Part shown: positions 16,619 through 24,427 of the stretch, piece after piece
Layout of the letters: the number at the start of each line of letters is the position of its first letter
Position numbering within the stretch: position 1 is the stretch's first letter
The notes under the pieces: model-generated
Databases searched by the model: none
What the model saw: only the letters and a program-made list of their open reading frames with translations
What the model was told of the DNA's origin: nothing
DNA from: Streptomyces spongiicola
GTDB taxonomy: Bacteria > Actinomycetota > Actinomycetes > Streptomycetales > Streptomycetaceae
Direction of reading: 5' to 3'
Length of the DNA: 64,000 nucleotides
NCBI RefSeq assembly: GCF_003122365.1
Contig: NZ_CP029254.1
Span: 6,326,001 to 6,390,000, forward strand
Position numbers and translations under genes: made by a program

Positions 16619-17578
16619 CTACTTCTGGAACCGGGAGATGAAGGCCGCGCCGAGTACGACGGTGCCGACCGCGATGGGCTGGTAGTACTGCGAGATGCCG
16701 ACCAGGGTGAAACCGTTGATGAGGCTCTGGAGCAGCAACGCGCCGGTCACCGTGCCGAGCACGGAGGCCTTCCCGCCGAACAGGCTGGACCCGCCGAGGA
16801 CCACCGCCGCGATGGAGCTGAGCAGCAGGTCGGTCTGGAGGCTGGGGTCGGCGCCGCCCGTGCGGGCCACGAACAGCACGGCCGCGACCCCGCAGGCCAG
16901 CCCGGAACTCGCGTACGCGATCAGCCGGATACGGTCGACGTGGATGCCCACACCCCGCGCGGCCTCGATGTTGCCGCCGGTCGACAGCAGATAGGTGCCG
17001 GTACGGGTGCGGTAGAGAAGGAAGCCAACCAGCGCGGCCACCACGAAGGCCAGTACCCAGAACCAGCGCAGCGGGCCGATGCCGTCGATCGCCAGACCGC
17101 GCAGGAAGTCCGAGTTCACGGGGACGGTGTTGCCGCTGGTCAGCAGCAGGGTGAGACCGCTGACCACGGAGAGCGTGCCGAGGGTGACGATGAAGTCGGT
17201 CATGTTCAGCCGGGCCACCAGCAGACCGTTCACCACGCCCGCCGCCAGCCCGGCCAGCAGGGCCAGGCCGATGGAGACGGCCAGTCCCCAGCCACTGGTG
17301 TAGGCGTACCCGAGGACCGCCGCCGACCAGGGCAGGTTGGAGCCCACCGAGAGGTCGATACCGGCGACGGTGACCACCAGCTGCTGACCCATGGCGAGGA
17401 CCAGCAGGATCGAGGCGGACACCAGCAGGTCGCTGATGTTGGACATGGTGAGGAAGTCGGGCGTGGCGATGAAGAAGACGAGGAACACCACGCCCAGCCC
17501 GATCGGGGCGGCGAACCGTGCCGCCGCCCCGAACGAGAAGCCCGGGTCGAGCCGACCCGGTGCCTGGGTGTCAGCCAT
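16619..17578 (-). CDS. rbsC: Ribose-type ABC transporter permease
   Basis: 319 residues with about eight to ten hydrophobic helices. Family marks are GIDLSVGSNLPWSAAVLGY, GLAAGVVNGLLVARL, the cytoplasmic loop STGGNIEAARGVGIHVDRIR (ATPase contact) and VVLGGSSLFGGKASVLGT. Belongs to the RbsC/AraH branched group. Seven bases separate it from rbsB. Confidence 0.92.
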   Translation of the reverse strand: MADTQAPGRLDPGFSFGAAARFAAPIGLGVVFLVFFIATPDFLTMSNISDLLVSASILLVLAMGQQLVVTVAGIDLSVGSNLPWSAAVLGYAYTSGWGLAVSIGLALLAGLAAGVVNGLLVARLNMTDFIVTLGTLSVVSGLTLLLTSGNTVPVNSDFLRGLAIDGIGPLRWFWVLAFVVAALVGFLLYRTRTGTYLLSTGGNIEAARGVGIHVDRIRLIAYASSGLACGVAAVLFVARTGGADPSLQTDLLLSSIAAVVLGGSSLFGGKASVLGTVTGALLLQSLINGFTLVGISQYYQPIAVGTVVLGAAFISRFQK

Positions 17579-17585
17579 GATCAGC

Positions 17586-18662
17586 TCACTTCCCGGCCGA
17601 CGCGAGCGGGTTGTCGAACGGGACGAACGGCTGGGGGAAGGAGCTGATCGCCTTGTCCACGTTGCTGGAGTCGATCAGGGCGATCGGGGCGACGATCCGG
17701 GTGGGCACCTTCTTCTCGGCGACCAGGTCGATACAGGCCTGAACCGCCAACTGGCCCTCGGCGTACGGGTACTGGGAGATCGTGCCGCTGAGGGTGCCCG
17801 CCTTGACCGCCTCCAGCGCGGCGGTGATGCCGTCCACCGAGATGATGGAGACCTTGCCGGTCAGACCTGCGTTGCGGACCGCCTGCGCGGCACCCAGCCC
17901 CATGGTGTCGTTGGCGGCGAATATACCGGTGATCTTCGGGTGGGCCTTGAGGATGGCCTCGGTGACCGTCTGCGCCTTGGCCTGGTCGTAGTCGGCGGGT
18001 TGGGTGGCGACGATGTCCAGCTTGCCCGCGACCTTCTCCGAGAAGCCCTTCTGGCGGTTGATGCCGTTCTGCTCACCGGCGATGCCCTGGAGGAGGGCCA
18101 CCTCGCCCTTGCCGCCCATGAGCTTCAGCAGGGCCTCGCCCGCCTGCTCACCCGCCGCCAGGTTGTCCGAGCCGATGAAGGAGGCGTACGACACCCCGGC
18201 CTGCTCGGAGGCCTTGGCGTCGATCTGGGTGTCCAGGTTGAGGATCGGGATCTTCTTCTGGGCGACCGGGACGAGGGGGGTGATCACGTTGGTGGCGTTG
18301 ACCGGTACGACGCCGAAGCAGTTGTAGTCCTGGCCCGCGAGGGTGGAGATCTTGGCGTTCTCACCCGTGCTGTCGGTCTCCGACGCGCCGGCCTGGACCT
18401 CCACCTTGACGCCCTGCTTCTTGCCCTCGGCTATCGCGCCGTCGCGCAGCGCCGCCCAGTAGGGGTTGGTGAAGTTCCGGGTGACGATGGCGATCTTCGC
18501 CTCGTCCGTCGTGCTCTCGCTGCCGGAGCTGTCCCCGCCCCGGCCGCAACCGGCCACCACCAGCAGCATCGTGGTGGCGGCGACGACAGCGGTGGCGGAA
18601 CGGACCCTGCGTGCGCTGCGGTTGGCGGTGGCGCCGGAGCGGGCGGTGACGTTGGTGTTCAT
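17586..18662 (-). CDS. rbsB: Ribose-type substrate-binding lipoprotein
   Basis: 358 residues. A lipoprotein signal peptide ends in the lipobox VVAGC near residue 39, followed by a Gly/Ser linker. The mature part is a type-I periplasmic binding protein: KIAIVTRNFTNPYWAALRDGA, FIGSDNLAAGEQAGEAL, IFAANDTMGLGAAQAVRNAG, VSIISVDG. Sugar specificity is inferred from the linked rbsD and rbsK remnant. The AAAGG site before the ATG is adequate. First gene of the transporter operon. Confidence 0.92.
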   Translation of the reverse strand: MNTNVTARSGATANRSARRVRSATAVVAATTMLLVVAGCGRGGDSSGSESTTDEAKIAIVTRNFTNPYWAALRDGAIAEGKKQGVKVEVQAGASETDSTGENAKISTLAGQDYNCFGVVPVNATNVITPLVPVAQKKIPILNLDTQIDAKASEQAGVSYASFIGSDNLAAGEQAGEALLKLMGGKGEVALLQGIAGEQNGINRQKGFSEKVAGKLDIVATQPADYDQAKAQTVTEAILKAHPKITGIFAANDTMGLGAAQAVRNAGLTGKVSIISVDGITAALEAVKAGTLSGTISQYPYAEGQLAVQACIDLVAEKKVPTRIVAPIALIDSSNVDKAISSFPQPFVPFDNPLASAGK

Positions 18663-19089
18663 GGGTGTGCCTTTCGTCGCGTCATTGCGTAGAAGCGGGG
18701 TGGGGCGGCGCGGGGGTGGTCCGGACTCCGAGGCCGGGAGGCTGGGGCGGAGTCCGGGAGTCCGGGAGTCCGGGAGTCAGGGGTCCGGGAGTTCGTAGGT
18801 CCGGGAGGCCGGGAGTCAGGGGGTCCGGGAGTTCGTAGGTCCGGGAGTCCGTAACTCTGCGACCGGGGGCCGGGTTTGAGGTCGGGGGCCAGGTGAGCCG
18901 GGGCCATGGTGAGGTCGTGGTCCGTCGTACGGGTCAGGCGGGTCGTATGACTCGTGCGCGGCGTCCGCGGCGTCCGCGGTGTACGCGGTGTACGCGGTGT
19001 ACAGGGCGTCCGCGGCGTCCTTGCCGGGTATGCCGGTGTGAGCCGGGCGTCACAACCGGTCGCCCGCTCTCACTGCCGGCCCGCCGTCG
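18663..19089. repeat. rbsR-rbsB spacer with two nonamer arrays
   Basis: 18750-18852 repeats GAGTCCGGG and a longer GGTCCGGGAGTTCGTA block twice; 18958-19022 repeats CGCGGTGTA and CGCGGCGTC. The operon promoter must lie within or beside these arrays. No gene. Confidence 0.8.
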
Positions 19090-20133
19090 CTATAAGCGCT
19101 TACCGATCATCGATTCGCCCCCGACGGGGTCCGGGCAGCCGCAGGAGCCGCGGGCGATCAGCGTGGTGGGGTGGGTGATGCGCTGTACCGGGAGGGCTGG
19201 GTCGGCGATCTTGGCCAGCAGCCACTCGACGGCCGAGCGGCCCAGCTCCTCGAAGGGCTGCCGCATGGTGGTGAGCGCGGGCACCGTGTACTCGCTGCCG
19301 TCGATACCGTCGAAGGCGCAGACCGCCACGTCGTCGGGGACGCGCAGCCCCAGTTCGGCGGCGGCGCGCAGGACGCCGATGGCCTGCTCGTCACTCGCCA
19401 CGAAGAGCGCGTCCGGATGTCCCGAGTGCGCGAGCATCCGCCGGCCGGCCCGGTACCCGTCGCCCCGCCCGAACGGCACATGCGTCAGCGGCGCGTTCCC
19501 CGGATCCCGCCCGGCCTCGACGAGGGCCCGGCGCCAGCCCGCGACGCGGTCGACCGTCGGGTGCACGCCCTCAAGCCCGGCGATGCACCCGATCCGCTCC
19601 CGGCCGTGACCGAGCAGATGGGTGGTCGCCCGGTACGCGCCGCCCTCGTTGTCGGTGAGCACCTGGGTCGCCCCCGGCAGCTCCAGTTCGCGGTCGAGCA
19701 CCAGCCGGGGCACGGTCGTCCGGTCGGACAGCTCCGCGACCCAGCTGTGCGGGCCGTGGATCGGGACCACGATGAGCCCGTCCACCCGCCGGTCGAGCAG
19801 GGTCCGGACGTACGTCGCCTCACGGGCGTCGTCACCCATCGCGTTGCCCAGCAGCATCGTGTAGCCGGAGGCGAAGCCGACATCCTCGATGACCCGGGCC
19901 AGCTCGGCGAAGAAGGGGTTGGAATTGTCGGGTACGACCAGCCCGAAGGTCATGGTCCGCGAGGTCTTCAGGGACCGGGCCACCGCGTTGGGGCGGTAGC
20001 CGAGCTCGTCTATCGCCGCGAGGATCCGCTCGCGGGTGGCGGGGGCGACCTTGCGGGGGCCGTTGTTGAGGACGTAGCTGACCAGGGCCTCGGAGGTGCC
20101 CGCCAGGCGCGCCACGTCGCGGCGAGTTGCCAT
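19090..20133 (-). CDS. rbsR: LacI-family regulator of the ribose operon
   Basis: 347 residues from an ATG with a perfect AAGGAGG. The LacI helix-turn-helix is TRRDVARLAGTSEALVSYVL with the hinge YRPNAVARSLKTSR; the effector core has FGLVVPDNSNPFFAELARVI and DALFVASDEQAIGVLRAA. It ends in a Cys-Gly-Cys tail (GSCGCPDP). Same strand and directly upstream of rbsB, so a local repressor is the natural reading; a large palindrome sits 35 bases before its start. Confidence 0.92.
   Translation of the reverse strand: MATRRDVARLAGTSEALVSYVLNNGPRKVAPATRERILAAIDELGYRPNAVARSLKTSRTMTFGLVVPDNSNPFFAELARVIEDVGFASGYTMLLGNAMGDDAREATYVRTLLDRRVDGLIVVPIHGPHSWVAELSDRTTVPRLVLDRELELPGATQVLTDNEGGAYRATTHLLGHGRERIGCIAGLEGVHPTVDRVAGWRRALVEAGRDPGNAPLTHVPFGRGDGYRAGRRMLAHSGHPDALFVASDEQAIGVLRAAAELGLRVPDDVAVCAFDGIDGSEYTVPALTTMRQPFEELGRSAVEWLLAKIADPALPVQRITHPTTLIARGSCGCPDPVGGESMIGKRL
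19093..19102. promoter_or_regulatory. LacI-core palindrome TAAGCGCTTA at the end of rbsR
   Basis: A perfect 10-base palindrome overlapping the last codons of rbsR. AAGCGCTT is the typical centre of LacI-family operators. It is the closest such site upstream of rbsB (about 430 bases). Confidence 0.4.
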
Positions 20134-20167
20134 CAGACCCTCCTTGGGCTCGGGCTGCGTCCGGTCG

Positions 20168-20200
20168 GCATCAACTCGTGTTGTCAACACGAGTTGATGC
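20168..20200. promoter_or_regulatory. Perfect 33-base operator palindrome upstream of rbsR
   Basis: Arms GCATCAACTCGTGTTG (20168-20183) and its exact complement (20185-20200) around one T. It lies 35 bases upstream of the rbsR start in an AT-richer patch. The size and place fit an autoregulatory site; the palindrome is longer than a usual LacI site, so two overlapping sites or a transcript hairpin are possible. Confidence 0.65.
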
Positions 20201-20323
20201 GGTTGCGTTGGATGAATATCGACCCCCGGTCCGCCGATGCGCAAGAGGTCGTCCGGAATCCTTTGGTAACGAGTTCGAAACCTTCCTTTGCAGGTGCAAC
20301 CCTGGCGGGGTCTTGGTCATCAC

Positions 20324-20363
20324 CGCGGTGATCACCTGATCACCTGATCACCTGATCACCGCG
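20324..20363. repeat. CTGATCAC octamer array closed by inverted ends
   Basis: Four overlapping units of CTGATCAC, flanked by CGCGGTGATCA (20324-20334) and its complement (20353-20363), so the whole block can fold as one hairpin. Begins the decayed region between rbsR and the SRPBCC gene. Confidence 0.7.
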
Positions 20364-20640
20364 ACGGGAGGCAATCCGCCGCCCCCGCGGTGGTGGCCTT
20401 CCGAGGACCACGACCAGGAGGTCGCCGGCGTAGCGGCGCAACAAGGGGAGGCGCCCATGGCGGGCTGGCGGGCTGGCGGGCAGGCGGGTGGGCAGGCTGG
20501 CTGGACGGGACGGGACGGGACGGGGCGGGGCGGGGCGGGGCGGCGCCGACGCGGTGACCCAGGGGTCGCAGCTAGCCATCCCCTCCCCGAGCCCGTCGCG
20601 GCCCTCCTGCGGTGAAGCGTCCTCGGCGGGAGGCGCAGGC
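20364..20640. other. Low-complexity spacer with a possible reverse-transcriptase scrap
   Basis: On the minus strand near 20385-20445 the frame LLRRYAGDLLVVVLG resembles the RYADD block of group II intron reverse transcriptases, with one Asp changed to Gly. The rest is GGGCTGGC and GGGAC/GGGGC simple repeats (20460-20545). Too short to be sure. Confidence 0.3.
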
Positions 20641-20647
20641 CTCGCGA

Positions 20648-21140
20648 AGTGAAGCCCCCTGTTCGTGGACAGCGGTTGCCTACGCTGCGGGGGTGAAGCC
20701 TTGCTGCGGTCTGGCTCCGGTTTCGAGGGGGGTGAGGTATCCGAACTCGGGGTGCCTGCGGAGCCTGGTGCGGTTGTAGTCGACCTCGATGAAGCGGAAG
20801 ACGTCGGCACGGGCCGCTTCGCGGCTCTCCCGGACGGTGGTGCCGATCTCCGCCTTCAGCAGCCCGAAGAAGCTCTCAGCTGCGGCATCGTCAGCCAGGT
20901 CGATGGCGGTGGCCAGGTACCGCCAGCCCTCGATGGTCGGCAGTTACGTGCTGTCCCCGACGATCTTCGTGCCCGGCTCGGCGGCGGTGAAGTCGCGCCC
21001 GACTTGGATCCGGGGACAGGTCCCGACACCGCCGATGCCCTCGGCGAAGACGAGCGTCTTCCGGTGAGCCTGCGCCCACTTGGCTGGGTCGTGCTTGTCG
21101 CCCAGGGACCGGATGGCACGGTCAAAGCGCCACCACACCA
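20648..21140 (-). pseudogene. IS3-family transposase (OrfB) remnant with right terminal end
   Basis: Minus strand: VGRDFTAAEPGTKIVGDST, a TAA in place of the expected Tyr codon, then LPTIEGWRYLATAIDL; this is the start of the IS3 integrase core. It then jumps to ADDAAAESFFGLLKAEIGTT and later FIEVDYNRTRLRRHPEFGYLTP, the C-terminal end with the DDE Glu region, stopping at 20680. About 60 residues of the core are missing. TGAAGCCCCCTGTTCGTGGA at 20649-20668 is probably the terminal repeat. Upstream of 21050 the frame is open but I do not recognise it. Confidence 0.75.
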
Positions 21141-21254
21141 ATCACGTCAAGCTCGTCCGGACGGGCGAGCCACGACCCAGGGGCGGGACGGTCGAGCGGG
21201 GAAGTCTTGCTCGCGGACACGTGACGGACAGGTTCCCGTTACCGGGCTTGACCA

Positions 21255-21355
21255 GGACCGATGCCACCATGCCGACACTCCGGAACCGCTGGGACGGAGT
21301 GTTGGGAGATCCGGAGGGGAACGAGTTCTGCGTCCTCGCCGACCGCCGCCCCTGA
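21255..21355 (+). pseudogene. VOC/glyoxalase-domain protein, C-terminal scrap
   Basis: The last codons read WDGVLGDPEGNEFCVLADRRP and stop. DPEGNEFCVL is the standard ending of streptomycete VOC-fold proteins. The upstream frame has no VOC beta strands, so only this tail survives. Confidence 0.5.
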
Positions 21356-21575
21356 ACGGAGGCCGCACACCGCGCCGGTCCTGCTGCGGGTTGTCCGCCG
21401 CGGTCGCTCCCATACGACGGGAAACGAGCCGTTCCGAAGGCGGAAAGCGGTGATCCGGTCGGGTTCGAACTCCACGGCTGTACGTCGGGTGACACGGCGC
21501 CCCCGGTTTTGGGCGGCCGCAGCGGAGGTGGTTGGCTTGGCCGCACCGCAGGAACCGAGTGCTGAAGGAGAAGCG

Positions 21576-22019
21576 ATGGCGCAGGTCGAGGCCACGACGG
21601 AGCGGATCGTCGCAGCGGACGCGGAGAACGTGTTCGACGCGCTGGCCGACTACAAGGACACCCGCGCGAAGCTCCTGCCCGGGCAGTTCAGCGAGTACCA
21701 GGTGCGCGAAGGCGGCGACGGTGAGGGCACCCTGGTCCACTGGAGGCTCCAGGCCACCAGCAAGCGCGTCCGCGACTGCCTCCTCGAGGTGACCGAACCG
21801 ACCGACGGCCAGCTCGTCGAGAAGGACCGCAACTCCTCCATGGTCACCACCTGGACCGTGACGCCCGCCGGGGAGGGCCGCTCCCGCGTCGTGGTCACCA
21901 CTGCCTGGAACGGCGCGGGCGGTATCGGCGGGTTCTTCGAGCGCACCTTCGCCCCCAGGGGACTCGCCCGCATCTACGACGAGGTGCTCGCCAAGCTCGC
22001 CGCCGAAGTGGAGAAGTGA
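21576..22019 (+). CDS. SRPBCC-family protein
   Basis: 147 residues from an ATG with GGAG eight bases upstream. The sequence VEATTERIVAADAENVFDALADY is the typical first strand and helix of polyketide cyclase/dehydrase-like START folds, and the chain ends with the long C-terminal helix GLARIYDEVLAKLAAEVEK. A hydrophobic ligand is likely but unknown. Single-gene unit after the decayed region. Confidence 0.85.
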   Translation: MAQVEATTERIVAADAENVFDALADYKDTRAKLLPGQFSEYQVREGGDGEGTLVHWRLQATSKRVRDCLLEVTEPTDGQLVEKDRNSSMVTTWTVTPAGEGRSRVVVTTAWNGAGGIGGFFERTFAPRGLARIYDEVLAKLAAEVEK

Positions 22020-22674
22020 GGCCGGTCGGCACCGCCGGAGTGGTCGGCGCCGAGAGTGCCGACCACTCCAGGCCGACCACTCCGGGCCGACCACTCCCGA
22101 CACCGGGGCCGGACGCTCCGGGCCCCCGGCCCCCGTGCCACCGCGCCGGCCGCTCCGGGCCCTGGGGCCTTCGGGGCGGCTTGCCCGGCTGCGGCCGCGC
22201 CCACCGGGCATGCGCGTCCCGGAATGCCGCATTCCGCAGAGGTGCCGCCCTGCCCGATCCGGGCCCGGCGGACGCCCGGAACCCGCTGACGCCGGATTCG
22301 CCGGCGGCCCGGGATCGGTGGCTGTCCGGTGCCGGCGCCCCTGCGTGTGCGGGGCACCGCCGGTCACGAACGCGACCCGCACCCCAGCCGGTGCCGTGCG
22401 GGTGCGGGCTACCGAGAGTTGGTAGAACAGAACGATGGTTGGCCGGTGCCGTGCGGGTGCGGGTGCTGGTGCGCGACGTGAGTCAGGGCACGGCGGGAGG
22501 CGGCACGGCAGGGGGCAGGGCACGGCGGACCACAGGGGCGCAATGCGCCGTTCTGTCTCGCTGTGCGGTGGCAACCGGCCGATTCGCCGCGATGACCGGC
22601 GGGTCGCCCTCGCGGGGGCCTACTGTTGAGTCACTTGCCGCGAACCCCGCGTCAGAGGAAGGAGCCCGTCAGCA
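22020..22674. repeat. Gene-free spacer with direct repeats
   Basis: CCGACCACTCC-type units repeat three to four times at 22035-22105, and a 22-base block beginning GCCGGTGCCGTGCGGG occurs at 22387 and again at 22442. No gene seen. Confidence 0.7.
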
Positions 22675-23373
22675 ATGGACGTTGGCGTTCCGCCGGTGCT
22701 GGAATGGCGGTCGGTGGCGCTGGGCCCGACGGGCCTGGCCGTGGTCGTCGCCGACGGCGGCGGCCGCGTCGCGCACTGGTCGGCGGGTGCGCGGGTGCTG
22801 TTCGGCCACGAGGAGGCGACGGCCGTCGGTCAGCCCGCCGAGGAACTGCTGCCCGTCGCGGGCGCTCTGTCGGCCGGCGCCTCGCGGTTCCCGTCCCGGC
22901 GCGGCGGCGGTCCCGGCCCCGCACCGGCGACCTTCTCCGAGGTCCCCGTGTTCCGCCCGGCGGCCGGGCGCGCCCGGCTCGGCGCGGGCGGAGGGCGGCC
23001 GCGGGAGGAGCGGATCGACGTCCTGTGGTGGGCGTATCCGCTCAAGGGCCCGGGACCGGAGCGGCTGCTCGTCCTGGCCGCGGACGCCGGCCGGTTCGGC
23101 TCCGGCGCCCCGTCGCGCGCAGGTGCCGGCGGCGGTGAGCGCCTCGCTCCGGGATTCGCCTCGCACGTGGGGCTCTTCGACTTCGGCGACCTGGTCCGCC
23201 GGCTCACCGGGATCCTGTCCCGCCTGGGGCTCCGCGACCCGGTCGGCATCATCGACCGGGTACGGGAACTGGGCTGCCCCGTAGTGGAGTTCGGGTACCG
23301 CGAGCGGGTGCCGGTCCCATCCGGGCGGGGCGTGCCGAGGTGCCGGTCGTTCGCACCCGGCGGTGTCGGGTGA
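22675..23373 (+). pseudogene. PAS-domain fragment of a SpoIIE-type sensor phosphatase
   Basis: 232 codons with a good GGAAGGAG site. The start is a PAS-like domain (LAVVVADGGGRVAHWSAGARVLFGHEEATAVGQ). The second half (FASHVGLFDFGDLVRRLTGILSRLGLRDPV and ELGCPVVEFGYRERVPV) matches the linker that in streptomycete PAS-GAF-SpoIIE proteins leads into further sensor and phosphatase domains. These are absent: the frame ends in a short unrelated tail. It could be expressed as a free PAS protein, but a 3' truncation is the simplest reading. A 13-base repeat (ACTGGACGGGGTG, three copies, 23401-23439) follows. Confidence 0.55.
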
Positions 23374-23580
23374 AGGCGCGGGTAGCGGCCTGACGGGGTG
23401 ACTGGACGGGGTGACTGGACGGGGTGACTCGACGGGGCGACGCGACCGGGTGACTTGACGCGGCGATCCGGGGCGTCGACTTGAGGGCGAACTGCCTGGT
23501 CGGAGGGCGGAACGGGTGATGGTACAGGTCTGAACCACCCCTGGTTATCCACAGGGCTGGTCGGTGCGGCGGACGGCGCG

Positions 23581-23586
23581 TACGGT
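23581..23586 (+). promoter_or_regulatory. -10 box of the peptidase operon (leaderless)
   Basis: TACGGT, seven bases before the ATG at 23594, with no ribosome site between. Fits a leaderless start for the four-gene hydrolase operon. Confidence 0.55.
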
Positions 23587-23593
23587 TCCTGGC

Positions 23594-24427
23594 ATGAAGA
23601 TCCTGATCAGTGCCGACATGGAAGGCGCCACCGGTGTCACCTGGCCGGCCGATGTGCTGCCCGGCACTCCCCAGTGGGAGCGCTGCCGGTCCCTCTTCAC
23701 CTCGGACGTGAACGCGGCGGTGCAGGGCTTCTTCGACGGTGGTGCCGACGAGGTGCTTGTCAACGAGGCGCACTGGACTATGCGCAATCTCCTGCTGGAG
23801 CATCTGGACGACCGCGCGGAGATGCTGACGGGGCGGCACAAGTCGCTGTCCATGGTCGAGGGCGTGCAGCACGGGGACGTGGACGGCATCGCCTTCGTCG
23901 GCTACCACACGGGCGCGGGCGCCGAAGGCGTGCTCGCGCACACCTACCTGGCGAACTCGATCACAGGCGTCTGGCTGAACGGCGTCCGGGCGAGCGAGGG
24001 CCTGCTCAACGCCCGTGTCGTCGCCGAGTACGGGGTCCCGGTGATCCTCGTCACCGGTGACGATCTGACCTGCGACGACGCCCTGGGGTACGCGCCGGCG
24101 GCCCGCAGGGTCGCGGTCAAGGACCATGTCTCCCGGTATGCCGCGGTGTGCCGCGCGCCCGCGCGCACGGCCGCCGACATCCGCGCGGCCGCCAAGGAGG
24201 CCACGGCCCTCGCGGTCCGCCACGAGCCGGTCAGCGGCGGACCGTTCACCGTGGAGCTGGAGTTCGACGCGGAGCACCTGGCCGCGGCGGCCACCCTCGT
24301 ACCGGGCACCGCCCGCGCCGGCGAGCGCCGCACCGCCTACACCAGCGAGACGATGTATGAGGCCGTTCGCACCTTCAAGGCCGTCACGACGATCGTCTCC
24401 GCCGCGGTGGAGGAGGAGTATGGCTGA
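23594..24427 (+). CDS. M55-family D-aminopeptidase (DppA-like)
   Basis: 277 residues. Zn-dependent aminopeptidase family known for releasing N-terminal D-amino acids from D-peptides such as D-Ala-D-Ala. The first strand MKILISADMEGATGV carries the metal-binding DxE; NEAHWTMRN and GYHTGAGAEGVLAHT supply His ligands, and GEVGLN-type order is kept in GVRASEGLLNARVVAEYG and VILVTGDD. First gene of an operon; its 3' end overlaps the next gene by eight bases (ATGGCTGA). Confidence 0.92.
   Translation: MKILISADMEGATGVTWPADVLPGTPQWERCRSLFTSDVNAAVQGFFDGGADEVLVNEAHWTMRNLLLEHLDDRAEMLTGRHKSLSMVEGVQHGDVDGIAFVGYHTGAGAEGVLAHTYLANSITGVWLNGVRASEGLLNARVVAEYGVPVILVTGDDLTCDDALGYAPAARRVAVKDHVSRYAAVCRAPARTAADIRAAAKEATALAVRHEPVSGGPFTVELEFDAEHLAAAATLVPGTARAGERRTAYTSETMYEAVRTFKAVTTIVSAAVEEEYG

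Noticed and set aside
21050..21143. Frame MVWWRFDRAIRSLGDKHD upstream of the IS3 remnant
   Set aside because: Open for 45 codons and coding-like, but I recognise no family and it has no start signal of its own, so it is not called as a gene.
23545..23553. TTATCCACA, a match to a DnaA box
   Set aside because: A single copy without others nearby and without dnaA or dnaN, so it is not evidence of an origin.
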